A stretch of 64,000 bases of DNA from Actinobacillus genomosp. 1 (GCF_029774175.1 NZ_CP103834.1:1436501-1500500); one strand, 5' to 3'; counted from the stretch's first letter, positions 39,148 to 49,365 are shown. The notes: generated by a model not told the origin, from the letters alone. Numbers and translations are program-made.

Positions 39148-39182
39148 ATTCAAAATAAACTGATGTAAATAAACGTCTACAC

Positions 39183-39215
39183 AAGCCTTATAGCACAACG
39201 CTTTAAGGCTTTTTT
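39183..39215 (+). terminator. Terminator after tRNA-Ala
   Basis: AAGCCTTA (39183-39190) pairs with TAAGGCTT (39204-39211) and a T run follows. It is 36 bp after the tRNA end. Confidence 0.75.
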
Positions 39216-39216
39216 A

Positions 39217-39477
39217 TTGTCTTTTATTGTCAATTCACGTCTTCTGAAATCATTGATCTTTAGTAACACTGTAAGCAACATCGGCAAAAATAGCAAAAAT
39301 CAGTGTTACTAAAATGAGTGTTACATATTTGCAAGAATTACGAAGCCCCTTACTAATACCGAAGTAGATAAAGCTAAACCGCAAGCTAAAGAGTACAACC
39401 TCGACGGTAGCGACTATTTAATGATAGGAGCATAACTAACCGGCTCTATTTTGTCGTTTACCGTTGTCTTTTATTGT
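39217..39477. repeat. 14-bp direct repeats flanking the integrase relic
   Basis: TTGTCTTTTATTGT occurs at 39217-39230 and 39464-39477, 247 bp apart, bracketing the integrase fragment. Between them lies an inverted repeat, TTAGTAACACTG (39260-39271) and CAGTGTTACTAA (39301-39312), plus a third GTGTTAC at 39318-39324. These could be remnants of attachment or integrase arm sites. Confidence 0.5.
39328..39435 (+). pseudogene. N-terminal relic of a P4-type tyrosine integrase
   Basis: The frame reads ARITKPLTNTEVDKAKPQAK, then EYNLDGSDYLMIGA and a stop. This matches the start of the DUF4102 arm-binding domain of P4-like integrases (typically LTDTEVKxAKPxxKxYKLxDGxGLYL). No ATG precedes it in frame; a stop lies at 39309-39311. 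Only about 35 codons remain and the catalytic domain is gone. Its position after tRNA-Ala is where such integrases insert. Confidence 0.7.
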
Positions 39478-39480
39478 TTC

Positions 39481-39506
39481 TACATGTACAATATATTGTA
39501 CATGTA
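39481..39506. promoter_or_regulatory. Perfect 26-bp palindrome, yefM-yoeB operator
   Basis: The 26 bases from TACATGTACAATA to its mirror TATTGTACATGTA are a perfect palindrome containing two TGTACA cores, the core reported for YefM-YoeB operators. It ends 18 bp before the yefM start, so the antitoxin complex should repress its own operon here. Confidence 0.82.
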
Positions 39507-39524
39507 AATCAAAAGGAGTAATAA

Positions 39525-39776
39525 ATGCAAGCAATAACCTACACAGAAGCACGCCAAAATCTAGCCGGTACAATGTCAAAAGTAGCAGAAGATTTTGAGC
39601 CTATTTTAATTACGAGAAGCAAGGGCGGAAATTGCGTACTTATGTCATATGAGCAGTATTGTTCACTTGAAGAAACCGCCTATTTAATGCGTTCACCTAC
39701 CAATGCAAAACGGCTATTGGATAGTGTGGCGGAATTAAGACAGGGACAAGGCATTGAAAGAGATTTAATCGAATGA
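39525..39776 (+). CDS. yefM: Antitoxin, YefM/Phd family
   Basis: An 83-residue antitoxin. The N-terminal half ([20 protein letters not shown]) is the Phd/YefM DNA-binding fold, with [19 protein letters not shown], and the C-terminal tail would wrap the toxin. GGAGTAATAA precedes the ATG. It overlaps the toxin start by 4 nt, the usual type II toxin-antitoxin coupling. Confidence 0.92.
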   Translation: MQAITYTEARQNLAGTMSKVAEDFEPILITRSKGGNCVLMSYEQYCSLEETAYLMRSPTNAKRLLDSVAELRQGQGIERDLIE

Positions 39777-40033
39777 AACTAACTTTCTCGTCTAATGCGT
39801 GGGAAGATTATTTATACTGGCAAAAAACCGATTCAATAATTTTGAAACGTATAAACAGCCTGATCAAAGATATTCAACGCCAACCATTCGAAGGCATAGG
39901 AAAACCGGAGCCGTTAAAATTCAATCTTTCGGGCTTTTGGTCAAGGCGAATCAATGAAGAACACCGCTTAATTTACAGCGTGGAAGATGAAGCAATTTTA
40001 ATAGTAGCATGTAGATACCATTATGATCAGTAA
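39773..40033 (+). CDS. yoeB: YoeB-family mRNA interferase toxin
   Basis: An 86-residue ribosome-dependent endoribonuclease that cuts mRNA at the A site. Catalytic residues are conserved at E. coli positions: Glu46, Arg65, His83 and Tyr84 ([21 protein letters not shown]). It is intact by sequence. With YefM it forms a stabilising or stress module. It is flanked by an integrase relic, which suggests horizontal arrival. Confidence 0.93.
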   Translation: MKLTFSSNAWEDYLYWQKTDSIILKRINSLIKDIQRQPFEGIGKPEPLKFNLSGFWSRRINEEHRLIYSVEDEAILIVACRYHYDQ

Positions 40034-40118
40034 TTTAAACCGCCTTATTCAGAAATGGATAGGGCTTTTTATTACCAATAAACTATGACTATGATGGCCA
40101 TAGTTCGCAATCGCAAGC

Positions 40119-40167
40119 GGTTAAATTTCAACGATTTTTTGCAAAAAGTCCGTAAAAATTGACCGCT
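40119..40167. terminator. Uptake-signal inverted pair between yoeB and ycaR
   Basis: AAGCGGTTAAATTT and AAAAATTGACCGCTT face each other across a T/A-rich loop, between the convergent ends of yoeB and ycaR. Confidence 0.65.
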
Positions 40168-40190
40168 TGTGCTTTAAATTTTCAAGACAT

Positions 40191-40358
40191 TTAGTCTTCT
40201 AACTTCTCGCCCGCTTCCGGTAATAACACCGGTATGCCGTTTTGGATCGGATAAACTAATTTTGCCTCACGGCTAATCAAGCGATTATTGGCTTTATCCC
40301 ATTCCAGTCCGGTATTGGTTACCGGACAAGCAAGATGATTAATCAGTTTTTCGTTCAT
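40191..40358 (-). CDS. ycaR: YcaR/Trm112-like small protein
   Basis: A 55-residue protein too short for a 60-codon cut-off. Its sequence begins MNEKLINHLACPVTNTGLEW and continues with LISREAKLVYPIQNGIPVLLP, the pattern of the YcaR/UPF0434 family, which has a Trm112-like fold; most members have a second cysteine where VTNT stands here, so the zinc knuckle is degenerate. It starts 1 nt after the lpxK stop and is surely co-transcribed. In E. coli ycaR lies between lpxK and kdsB; here no kdsB follows. Confidence 0.88.
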   Translation of the reverse strand: MNEKLINHLACPVTNTGLEWDKANNRLISREAKLVYPIQNGIPVLLPEAGEKLED

Positions 40359-40359
40359 A

Positions 40360-41340
40360 TTATTTTCCTAATCGTTTTAAAATCGGTTCGAGTAAACAAG
40401 CGGTCGATTCCGGTGAAAATTTTGCAGAAACCGGTGCATACCACCAATTTTGCTGAGCAAAAGTTCGGCATTTTACCGCATCTTTTTCCGTCATCAGTAA
40501 TGGAATTTGTTCGGCTGCAAGTGCTTTAAGTTGAGCTGGTTCAAATGCTTGGTGATCGGCAAAGCCTTGTGTTTTAAGTAATTTAACGCCTAAATTTTCA
40601 AGCATATTAAAAAATCGGGGAGGATGCCCGATTCCGGCAATCGCCACACATTCTTGCCCGATAAAATCAGTTATCGGCTTTTGCTCGCCCGTTTTCAGAT
40701 TAACGGCAAATTCAGGTTCGAGCGTCATTAAATGTTCATTCTGCTGAGCAATACCACCGTTACAGATAATCGCTTGTACCGATTGCAAACGGCTTGGTAA
40801 CTCACGCAAGCCGCCGGCGGGCAGAACAAAACCGTTACCAAAACGGCGCACGCCATCAACCACAACCCATTCGATATCTCGCTGTAAGGCGTAATGTTGC
40901 AAGCCGTCATCAGTGACAATTAAATCCAGCTCAAATCGACTCAATAATAATTCGATACTTTGCTGACGATTCGGCGAAATTGCTAGCGGCACACCGGTTC
41001 GTTGTACAATCAAAACGGGTTCATCACCGACCATTTCCGCTGAACTTTGTTTGGTAACTAATTGAGGAAAGTCTTTGCTTTTGCCGCCATAGCCACGCGA
41101 AATCACGCCGACTTTAATACCACGTTGTTGTAGCTGTTCTACTAACCAAACAACCACAGGCGTTTTTCCGTTCCCCCCCACCGAAATATTGCCGACCACT
41201 AACACCGGCACCGGAGAGCGGTAAGATTTTAAGATTTTTTTGCGAAACAAAAACAAGCGGACTTGGCTAATCAGCCAAAACAGCAATGAAAACGGCGCAA
41301 GCAGCCACGTGATAAGTGATGTAGATTGCCAAATATTCAT
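40360..41340 (-). CDS. lpxK: Tetraacyldisaccharide 4'-kinase LpxK
   Basis: A 326-residue inner-membrane kinase that phosphorylates lipid A precursor DS-1-P at the 4' position. The N-terminal hydrophobic helix (about 8-32) anchors it; the P-loop is [27 protein letters not shown] is a second diagnostic motif. The downstream gene is ycaR. Unusually the upstream neighbour is clpX, not msbA, which typically precedes lpxK. Confidence 0.94.
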   Translation of the reverse strand: MNIWQSTSLITWLLAPFSLLFWLISQVRLFLFRKKILKSYRSPVPVLVVGNISVGGNGKTPVVVWLVEQLQQRGIKVGVISRGYGGKSKDFPQLVTKQSSAEMVGDEPVLIVQRTGVPLAISPNRQQSIELLLSRFELDLIVTDDGLQHYALQRDIEWVVVDGVRRFGNGFVLPAGGLRELPSRLQSVQAIICNGGIAQQNEHLMTLEPEFAVNLKTGEQKPITDFIGQECVAIAGIGHPPRFFNMLENLGVKLLKTQGFADHQAFEPAQLKALAAEQIPLLMTEKDAVKCRTFAQQNWWYAPVSAKFSPESTACLLEPILKRLGK

Positions 41341-41433
41341 ATTATTTCTTTAACGATACATTGCCTGTATCATGATATATTCATACCCATAAAACAAATG
41401 GACAATGAAAAACATTGTCCATTTTAACTATGC

Positions 41434-42693
41434 CTATTCTACTTTCGGCTTATCGCCGTTTTCAACACAACCTTTACCAATCGTCACTTTCTGCACATTT
41501 TTCTCTGCTTTTAGTGTCGGTAGGTTATACATCGTATCCAATAGGAGATTTTCAACAATCGAACGTAAACCACGCGCACCGGTTTTGCGTGAAATGGATT
41601 TCTGCGCAATCGCAATTAACGCATCTTTGGTAAATTTCAGCTCAACACCTTCCATTTGGAATAATGCTTGATATTGCTTGATAATCGCATTTTTCGGCTC
41701 GGTTAAAATTTGAATTAACGCTTCTTCATCAAGTTCTTGTAGCGGAGTCACAACCGGTAATCGACCAATAAGCTCCGGAATTAAGCCGAATTTAACTAAA
41801 TCTTCCGGTTCAACTTGTTTGAATAACTCGGTGAGATCTTCACGTTCTTTATCTTTTTTCAGTTCTGCGCCAAAGCCGATTCCGCCTTGTTTATTACTGC
41901 GAGCTTCTACGATCTTATCTAAACCGGCAAACGCACCGCCACAAATAAAGAGGATTTTAGAGGTATCAACCGGAATCGTTTCGCCTTTCGGGTGCTTACG
42001 GCTACCTTGCGGATTAATATTCGCCACCGTGCCTTCGATTAATTTTAATAACGCCTGTTGCACGCCTTCGCCAGATACGTCACGGGTAATCGACGGACTT
42101 TCCGACTTACGAGTAATTTTGTCAATCTCATCAATAAATACAATACCGCGTTCCGCTTGTTCCGCATCAAAATCACATTTCATCAGTAATTTTTGAATTA
42201 CGTTTTCCACATCCTCACCGACATAACCAGCTTGCGTAAGCGTGGTTGCATCCGCTACCGCAAACGGTACGTTTAGGCGGCGCGCTAACGTTTCCGCCAA
42301 TAAAGTTTTACCGCTACCGGTCGGGCCGATTAATAAAATATTACTTTTGCCTAACTCTACACCGTTGGTTTCTTTATGACCTGAAAGCGCATTACGTAAA
42401 CGTTTATAGTGGTTATAAACCGCTACGGACAACACTTTTTTAGCATGTTCTTGACCGATAACATACTCATCTAAATGCGCATGAATCTCGTGTGGCGTCG
42501 GCACATTTTCAAAAAACTTTTCTTCATCTTGTTTTTCATCGATTAACGGTTCTTCTTCGCCGTTTAACAATGCGTAAGACTCTTCAATACAGTGATTACA
42601 GATATAACCTTCCGTACCTTCTACCAGTTGATCAACTTCGGTACGTCTTTTACCACAAAAACTACAATGCGGTTCTTTCTCGAAATTTGCCAT
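41434..42693 (-). CDS. clpX: ATP-dependent Clp protease ATP-binding subunit ClpX
   Basis: A 419-residue AAA+ unfoldase that feeds substrates to ClpP. The N-terminal zinc domain has CSFCGKRR and CNHC; Walker A is GPTGSGKT, Walker [11 protein letters not shown]; the ClpP-contacting IGFG loop is seen as GGIGFGAEL. Its start overlaps the clpP stop by one base. Confidence 0.97.
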   Translation of the reverse strand: MANFEKEPHCSFCGKRRTEVDQLVEGTEGYICNHCIEESYALLNGEEEPLIDEKQDEEKFFENVPTPHEIHAHLDEYVIGQEHAKKVLSVAVYNHYKRLRNALSGHKETNGVELGKSNILLIGPTGSGKTLLAETLARRLNVPFAVADATTLTQAGYVGEDVENVIQKLLMKCDFDAEQAERGIVFIDEIDKITRKSESPSITRDVSGEGVQQALLKLIEGTVANINPQGSRKHPKGETIPVDTSKILFICGGAFAGLDKIVEARSNKQGGIGFGAELKKDKEREDLTELFKQVEPEDLVKFGLIPELIGRLPVVTPLQELDEEALIQILTEPKNAIIKQYQALFQMEGVELKFTKDALIAIAQKSISRKTGARGLRSIVENLLLDTMYNLPTLKAEKNVQKVTIGKGCVENGDKPKVE

Positions 42694-43283
42694 TATTTCA
42701 TATCTCTGTGCGTTAAAACTTTATCAATTAGACCGTATTCCATCGCTTCAACCGCCGACATAAAATTATCTCGCTCGGTATCCGCCGCCACTTTTTCAAA
42801 CGGCTGTCCGCTATGCTCCGCCATTTTTCGAGTCAGCATTTCTTTTAATTTTAAAATTTCTTGCGCCTGAATTTGAATATCGGTCGCTTGCCCTCTCGCA
42901 CCGCCTAGAGGTTGGTGGATCATCACACGAGCATTTGGTAAAGCGAAACGCTTACCCTTTGCGCCGCCGGATAACAAGAACGCCCCCATTGAGCAAGCTT
43001 GTCCGGTACAAAGTGTCGCCACATCCGGTTTAATAAAGTTCATGGTGTCGTAAATCGCCAAGCCGGCGGTAACTACGCCGCCCGGTGAGTTAATATATAA
43101 ATAAATATCTTTTTCCGGATCTTCCGCTTCTAAGAAAAGCATTTGAGCGACGATTAAATTCGCCATATGATCTTCCACTTGCCCTGTTAAAAAAATAATA
43201 CGTTCTTTCAACAAGCGCGAATAAATATCATACGATCTTTCGCCTTTGGAGGTTTGCTCAACCACTATCGGTACTAATGCCAT
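42693..43283 (-). CDS. clpP: ATP-dependent Clp protease proteolytic subunit ClpP
   Basis: A 196-residue serine protease forming the tetradecameric barrel. The catalytic Ser is in [11 protein letters not shown], His in [11 protein letters not shown], and Asp in [10 protein letters not shown]. The start at 43283 ([10 protein letters not shown]) was chosen because it fits ClpP length and follows AGGAA; the 23-codon extension is not family sequence. Coupled to clpX. Confidence 0.97.
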   Translation of the reverse strand: MALVPIVVEQTSKGERSYDIYSRLLKERIIFLTGQVEDHMANLIVAQMLFLEAEDPEKDIYLYINSPGGVVTAGLAIYDTMNFIKPDVATLCTGQACSMGAFLLSGGAKGKRFALPNARVMIHQPLGGARGQATDIQIQAQEILKLKEMLTRKMAEHSGQPFEKVAADTERDNFMSAVEAMEYGLIDKVLTHRDMK

Positions 43284-43404
43284 TTTTGTATTCCTATATA
43301 AAATCAAAAAACGAGTAATTCTATCAAACTTTAAGAAAATCATTAACAACAAGCGGTCAGATTGTTAAAATCTTTTGCAAAATTTAGAGGTAATCAATAA
43401 AAAT

Positions 43405-43797
43405 ATGACTTTAACTGACATTTATCAAAAATTCGAACTTTGCAAATCTTGGGAAGAAAGATACCGCTTGCTGATTCAATTAAGCCGTCAGTTAGCTAAA
43501 CCGACTGAAGAAGAGTTAGCGCAATTGCCTGAAATTCACGGCTGCGAAAGTCGTTTATGGTTTGAATTTCAAGCGACACCACGTAAAGTTCGTGCCTATA
43601 GCGATGCCCGTTTGATGCAAGGGATTTTATTTATTGTCACTATTGCGTTGTCGGAAAAATCCATCAGCGAATTACAAACATTCTCAATTCCGAAACTTTT
43701 TGAAACATTAAAAATTTCCCAAAATCTGACTAGTACTCGTCTTAACGGCTTGCAACAAATTCAAGCGGTTATTTCACGTTTATGTCAAAGCGAATAA
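43405..43797 (+). CDS. SufE/CsdE-like sulfur acceptor protein
   Basis: A 130-residue cytoplasmic protein that takes persulfide sulfur from a cysteine desulfurase. The acceptor is Cys47 in EIHGCESRLWF, the conserved family motif. No suf or csd gene is nearby. An upstream TTG would add 10 residues; the ATG at 43405 was chosen for homologue length, with GAGG some 14 nt upstream. SufE and CsdE cannot be told apart with certainty here. Confidence 0.85.
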   Translation: MTLTDIYQKFELCKSWEERYRLLIQLSRQLAKPTEEELAQLPEIHGCESRLWFEFQATPRKVRAYSDARLMQGILFIVTIALSEKSISELQTFSIPKLFETLKISQNLTSTRLNGLQQIQAVISRLCQSE

Positions 43798-43818
43798 ATT
43801 ATTGATTCTATAAAATGA

Positions 43819-43848
43819 AAAAAGCCTCTGATTTCTCAGAGGCTTTTT
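43819..43848. terminator. Bidirectional terminator between sufE-like gene and tRNA-Asp
   Basis: AAAAAGCCTCTGA (43819-43831) and TCAGAGGCTTTTT (43836-43848) form a perfect 13-bp stem with a 4-nt loop, serving both convergent transcripts. Confidence 0.88.
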
Positions 43849-43857
43849 CTTGAAAAG

Positions 43858-43934
43858 TGGCGGAACGGACGGGACTCGAACCCGCGACCCCCTGCGTGAC
43901 AGGCAGGTATTCTAACCAGCTGAACTACCGCTCC
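43858..43934 (-). tRNA. tRNA-Asp (GUC), copy 1
   Basis: 77 nt with CCA. Acceptor GGAGCGG, anticodon GTC in CCTGTCACG, T-arm GGGTTCGAGTCCC. It differs from copy 2 only in a compensated acceptor-stem pair. Confidence 0.97.
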
Positions 43935-43975
43935 ACACGGTATTATCGAATTAAATTCAATAATTAAAAATTAAT

Positions 43976-44052
43976 TGGCGGAATGGACGGGACTCGAACC
44001 CGCGACCCCCTGCGTGACAGGCAGGTATTCTAACCAGCTGAACTACCACTCC
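43976..44052 (-). tRNA. tRNA-Asp (GUC), copy 2, promoter-proximal
   Basis: 77 nt with CCA. Acceptor GGAGTGG; the C-G pair at position 5-68 of copy 1 is T-A here, with both halves changed. Transcribed from the promoter at 44069-44097. Confidence 0.97.
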
Positions 44053-44068
44053 GCAACTGGTAATCTGA

Positions 44069-44097
44069 ATCATACGGATTTATACCGCAACCGTCAA
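44069..44097 (-). promoter_or_regulatory. Promoter of the tRNA-Asp pair
   Basis: TTGACG (44097-44092) and TATGAT (44074-44069) on the minus strand with a 17-bp spacer. Confidence 0.8.
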
Positions 44098-44154
44098 ACA
44101 ATTTTTCACGAAACGAATTTATTTGCTTATTTTAAAATCAAATAAATCAAGCAA

Positions 44155-44928
44155 TTAGTGAATTTGCTCCGATTCCGTTTCATTCGATCGCATCCAAATA
44201 CAATTCCCCTTGGATTTTTTATCAATCAGTTTGAGATATTCTTCGTGCGCCACCTGTTCTTCTTCACTTAATTGCAACACAATTAAACCGCTTGTTTCAA
44301 ATTTCGTTATTGTGCCTAAACCAAGATCCGCAATACTTTCGTGATTAACGGCTGCATCTTCTTCGCCTAATAATGCTAGCTGCCCACCGGTCATCATCAA
44401 GAATACGTCAGCCAGAATCTCCGCATCCAGTAACGCCCCGTGAAGCACACGTTTACTATTATCAATACCTAAACGATCACATAATGCATCCAAGTTATTG
44501 CGTTTACCCGGATACATTTTTCGAGCGACCGCAAGACTATCGGTTACACCACACATTTCAGCCGTCTTCGGCGGAGGGTTTTCCAAATAAGAAAACTCTT
44601 GATCCATAAACGCCACGTCGAAGGGCGCATTATGAATGATGAGTTCCGCACCTTTAATAAATTCAATAAATTCGTCCGCAACTTCGGCAAACACAGGCTT
44701 ATCTTGCAAAAACTCATTGGTAATGCCGTGAACTTTAATCGCCTCTTCTTCCACTTCTCGCGGCGGTTTGATATAGACGTGAAAAGTACGCCCGGTTAAG
44801 CGACGATTAATTACTTCGACCGCACCGATTTCAATAATATTATGTCCAATTTGTGGTGGTCCGCTAAAACTCATACCGGTTGTTTCGGTATCCAGCACCA
44901 CCTGTCTTACTATCGGTTGTTCACTCAT
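44155..44928 (-). CDS. dnaQ: DNA polymerase III epsilon subunit
   Basis: A 257-residue 3'-5' proofreading exonuclease of the replicase core. Exo motifs: Exo I VLDTETTG (Asp13, Glu15), Exo II HNAPFDVAFMD, Exo III HGALLDAEILADVF. The C-terminal tail after about residue 190 would contact the alpha subunit. It is followed by uptake-signal terminators upstream and tRNA-Asp downstream; rnhA, often divergent to dnaQ, is not present. Confidence 0.95.
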   Translation of the reverse strand: MSEQPIVRQVVLDTETTGMSFSGPPQIGHNIIEIGAVEVINRRLTGRTFHVYIKPPREVEEEAIKVHGITNEFLQDKPVFAEVADEFIEFIKGAELIIHNAPFDVAFMDQEFSYLENPPPKTAEMCGVTDSLAVARKMYPGKRNNLDALCDRLGIDNSKRVLHGALLDAEILADVFLMMTGGQLALLGEEDAAVNHESIADLGLGTITKFETSGLIVLQLSEEEQVAHEEYLKLIDKKSKGNCIWMRSNETESEQIH

Positions 44929-44948
44929 TTTATTGCCTAATCAAAAGA

Positions 44949-45006
44949 TGCAAGCGGTCGAATTTCAAGGAAAATTTGCAAAATTTCACCAAAACCCGAC
45001 CGCTTA
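44949..45006. terminator. Uptake-signal terminator after ettA
   Basis: CAAGCGGTCGAATTT faces AAAACCCGACCGCTT across an AT-rich loop between the ettA stop and the dnaQ start, both on the minus strand. Confidence 0.65.
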
Positions 45007-45014
45007 TTCAAGTA

Positions 45015-46685
45015 TTACTTCGCAATACGTTTATATTTGATACGGTGAGGTTGCGTTGCCGCATCACCTAAAGTTTTCTTCTTCCACTCTTCGTAATCAG
45101 AGAAGTTACCTTCGTAGAAGGTCACTTTACCTTCATCGCCGTAGTCTAAGATGTGAGTTGCGATACGGTCTAAGAACCAACGGTCGTGCGAAATAACCAT
45201 TGCACAGCCCGGGAATTCTAAAATCGCATTTTCTAACGCACGTAAGGTTTCAACGTCCAAGTCATTGGTCGGTTCGTCTAATAACAATACGTTACCGCCA
45301 CGTTGCAGAAGTTTCGCTAAGTGTAAACGACCGCGTTCACCACCGGATAACTCACCCACGCGTTTTTGCTGATCCACACCTTTAAAGTTAAAACGACCGA
45401 CGTAAGCGCGGCTTGGAATTTCAAAGTTACCGATATTCAAAATATCTTGACCGTTTGAGACTTCTTCCCATACGGTTTTCTTATCGTCCATCGAGTCACG
45501 GAACTGATCTACAGAAGCAAGCACAACGGTTTCACCCATTACGATTGAACCTGAATCCGGTTGTTCTTGGCCAGAAAGCATACGGAATAAAGTCGATTTA
45601 CCTGCACCGTTGGCACCGATAATCCCAACAATTGCCCCTTTTGGAATCGAGAAGGATAAATTATCAATTAAAGTACGGTCACCGTAAGATTTGCTTAAGT
45701 TACTTACTTCAATAACTTTATTACCTAAACGTGGACCAGGCGGAATAAAGAGTTCGTTGGTTTCGTTACGTTTTTGATATTCACCCGAATTGAGCTCATC
45801 AAAACGAGCCATACGCGCTTTACTTTTCGCTTGGCGACCTTTCGGGTTTTGACGTACCCATTCCAACTCTTTTGCAATCGATTTTTGGCGTGCAGATTCC
45901 GCTGCCGCTTCTTGTTCTAAACGTTTTTCTTTTTGCTCTAACCAAGAAGAATAGTTACCTTCCCAAGGAATACCTTCACCACGGTCAAGCTCTAAGATCC
46001 AGCCGGCTACGTTATCTAAGAAGTAACGGTCGTGGGTAATTGCAACGACTGTACCTTCATAGTCATGTAAGAAGCGTTCTAACCACGCTACCGATTCCGC
46101 ATCCAAGTGGTTGGTCGGTTCGTCTAACAATAACATATCCGGTTTTTCGAGTAATAAACGGCAAAGCGCCACACGACGGCGTTCACCACCCGATAAATGT
46201 TCGATTTTCGCATCCCATTCCGGTAAACGTAACGCATCCGCTGCACGTTCTAATTGGTTATCAAGATTGTGACCGTCATGCGCTTGAATAATCGCTTCTA
46301 AATTCGCTTGCTCTGCGGCTAACTTATCGAAATCCGCATCTGGATCGGCATATAACGCATAAACTTCATCTAAACGCGTTAACGCATTTTTTACTTCCGA
46401 AACCGCTTCTTCAATTGCTTCACGCACAGTTTGTTGCGGATCTAATTTTGGCTCTTGCGGTAAATAACCGATTTTAATACCCGGTTGTGGACGAGCTTCA
46501 CCTTCAAACTCTTTATCCACGCCCGCCATAATACGTAATAGCGTTGATTTACCCGCACCGTTTAAACCAAGCACACCAATTTTTGCACCCGGGAAAAAGC
46601 TTAAAGAAATATCTTTAAGAATATGACGCTTCGGCGGTACGACTTTGCCGACACGATGCATTGTATAAACAAATTGTTGGGACAT
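45015..46685 (-). CDS. ettA: Energy-dependent translational throttle protein EttA
   Basis: A 556-residue ABC-F ATPase that binds the ribosomal E site and gates early elongation according to ATP level. Two nucleotide-binding domains: GLNGAGKST with LSGGERRRVAL, and GANGAGKST with LSGGERGRLHL. The arm insert (about 95-135) and the linker helices (PKGRQAKSKARMARFDEL) identify the EttA subfamily. No transmembrane segment. Confidence 0.95.
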   Translation of the reverse strand: MSQQFVYTMHRVGKVVPPKRHILKDISLSFFPGAKIGVLGLNGAGKSTLLRIMAGVDKEFEGEARPQPGIKIGYLPQEPKLDPQQTVREAIEEAVSEVKNALTRLDEVYALYADPDADFDKLAAEQANLEAIIQAHDGHNLDNQLERAADALRLPEWDAKIEHLSGGERRRVALCRLLLEKPDMLLLDEPTNHLDAESVAWLERFLHDYEGTVVAITHDRYFLDNVAGWILELDRGEGIPWEGNYSSWLEQKEKRLEQEAAAESARQKSIAKELEWVRQNPKGRQAKSKARMARFDELNSGEYQKRNETNELFIPPGPRLGNKVIEVSNLSKSYGDRTLIDNLSFSIPKGAIVGIIGANGAGKSTLFRMLSGQEQPDSGSIVMGETVVLASVDQFRDSMDDKKTVWEEVSNGQDILNIGNFEIPSRAYVGRFNFKGVDQQKRVGELSGGERGRLHLAKLLQRGGNVLLLDEPTNDLDVETLRALENAILEFPGCAMVISHDRWFLDRIATHILDYGDEGKVTFYEGNFSDYEEWKKKTLGDAATQPHRIKYKRIAK

Positions 46686-46849
46686 TTTTATTCCTCATTT
46701 CTCTTATGAAAAGTGGTTATTATTCTACTTGAATTTCTATCGGAAATATAGGTTTACAAAATTTCTTAAAAATTTTACCGCTTACTGTAATATTCTTTAA
46801 AATCTATCGTCCAAAACACCGTATCCACATTCAATAAGAGGAAAATTTT

Positions 46850-47188
46850 ATGTTTCAGGACTGGAAAGCCCATACGGCACACGTTAAAAAATCATTTGGC
46901 GCATTAAGCCAAAAACATCCGAAAATGTTAGAAGCTTATCAAGCTCTAGGACTGGCGGCGGAAGCGGAAGCTCTTGATCACAAAACTCGTGAATTAATCG
47001 CACTTGCCGTAGCGGTTACTACTCGTTGTGATAGTTGCATCAGTGTACATGCGGAAGAAGCGGCGAAAGCCGGTGCTACGGAAAGCGAGATTGCAGGCGC
47101 ATTAGCAACCGCTATCGCACTAAATGCAGGTGCCGCTTACACCTATTCTTTAAGAGCTTTAGAAGCTGTGGCGGCTCAAGATGAATAA
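46850..47188 (+). CDS. AhpD-like/carboxymuconolactone decarboxylase family protein
   Basis: A 112-residue small helical protein with the CxxC redox motif CDSC (Cys60, Cys63) followed by His67 in ISVHAEEA, the AhpD-core signature. Such proteins act as peroxiredoxin-linked reductants or related redox enzymes. AAGAGG precedes the ATG by about 10 nt. It overlaps the rhodanese gene start by 8 nt. Confidence 0.85.
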   Translation: MFQDWKAHTAHVKKSFGALSQKHPKMLEAYQALGLAAEAEALDHKTRELIALAVAVTTRCDSCISVHAEEAAKAGATESEIAGALATAIALNAGAAYTYSLRALEAVAAQDE

Positions 47189-47549
47189 ATTGATTTATCT
47201 GTTAGGTGCTTTAGCAATAGCTACTCCAATTATGACGAATGCGGCAGAAATGAAACACACGGAACAGACAATGCCAAATGCAGCGGTCAAAGCGAAAGGA
47301 ATCTGGGTTGATGTTCGTACTGCGGAAGAATTTCAACAAGGGCATTTAGACGGTTCGATTAATATTCCGTTCGAACAAATTGCGGATCATATTAGTAAAG
47401 TAAGTCCGAATAAAGATGAACCGGTACATCTATACTGCCGTTCCGGACGTAGAGCGGAAACCGCATTACAAACGTTAAAACAACTCGGTTACAGCAATGT
47501 AACTAACCACGGAGGCTATCAAGAACTGATTGAAAAAGGTTATAAATAG
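47181..47549 (+). CDS. Exported single-domain rhodanese
   Basis: A 122-residue protein with a signal peptide (about 1-22, TNAAE cleavage region) and one rhodanese domain: WVDVRTAEEFQQGHLDGSINIP and the active-site loop CRSGRR with Cys86. It resembles PspE-type periplasmic thiosulfate sulfurtransferases. It overlaps the AhpD-like gene, so both are coupled; the Met-rich protein follows after about 95 bp. Confidence 0.85.
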   Translation: MNKLIYLLGALAIATPIMTNAAEMKHTEQTMPNAAVKAKGIWVDVRTAEEFQQGHLDGSINIPFEQIADHISKVSPNKDEPVHLYCRSGRRAETALQTLKQLGYSNVTNHGGYQELIEKGYK

Positions 47550-47644
47550 AAACAACGATTTTTACACAACGACTATTACAAATGCTTAAATAGCACAAAC
47601 TTAAAGAGATTTCTTTAATTATTATTTTCTAAAAGGAGAACTTC

Positions 47645-47974
47645 ATGAAAAAAATCACATTACTTTCTTTATTATTCGCATCAATCTCAATGCCCGCATT
47701 AGCGAATGCCGCTGATATGAAACATGATGATATGATGAAAGCGGATTCGATGAAACACGACGGCATGATGAAAGACGGCTCTATGAAGCATGATGACATG
47801 ATGAAAGGTGATTCGATGAAACATGACGACATGATGAAAGGTGACTCGATGAAACATGACGGCATGATGAAAGATGATAAAATGATGCACGATAAGTCGA
47901 TGTCTAATACTAAAAAATCATCAATGAAAGATAGTAAAAAAATGCATAAACAGAAAAAAGATTCCGGTATGTAA
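47645..47974 (+). CDS. Exported Met/Lys/Asp/His-rich repeat protein (MXKDX type)
   Basis: A 109-residue protein: a signal peptide ends near Ala22, followed by a low-complexity mature part built from repeats such as DSMKHDDMMKG, about six times, then a Lys/Ser-rich tail. The composition (Met, His, Asp, Lys) matches the pentapeptide MXKDX repeat family. GGAGAA precedes the start. Metal binding (Cu(I)/Cu(II)) is plausible from Met and His spacing but is not shown. It lacks Cys. The DNA repeat units differ slightly, so slippage has not homogenised them. Confidence 0.8.
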   Translation: MKKITLLSLLFASISMPALANAADMKHDDMMKADSMKHDGMMKDGSMKHDDMMKGDSMKHDDMMKGDSMKHDGMMKDDKMMHDKSMSNTKKSSMKDSKKMHKQKKDSGM

Positions 47975-47985
47975 TTTTGGCTATA

Positions 47986-48014
47986 AAAATGACCGCTTGA
48001 TGCGGTCATTTTTT
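47986..48014. terminator. Bidirectional terminator between the repeat protein and murA
   Basis: AAAATGACCGC (47986-47996) and GCGGTCATTTT (48002-48012) form an 11-bp stem with a 5-nt loop and a T run, serving the convergent genes. Confidence 0.85.
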
Positions 48015-48034
48015 ATTGAATTTAAACAGAAAAA

Positions 48035-49348
<1,314 letters not shown>

Positions 49349-49365
49349 TTAATAGAACAAAATAC

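Larger units (their letters stand above)
39148..39524. other. 377-bp region between tRNA-Ala and yefM
   Basis: No intact gene. It contains the tRNA-Ala terminator, the direct and inverted repeats, the integrase relic and the yefM operator, each listed separately. Confidence 0.8.

Noticed and set aside
47699..47890. Repeats in the Met-rich gene as a CRISPR array or phase-variable tract
   Set aside because: Units are in-frame, coding, imperfect and without unique spacers; repeat length is a multiple of three so slippage would not switch the frame.
47629..48009. Long open frame with Ser/Cys/Phe/Ile repeats, antisense to the repeat protein
   Set aside because: It is a mirror of the Met/Lys/Asp-rich gene; no ribosome binding site, and the sense frame has a clear signal peptide and start.
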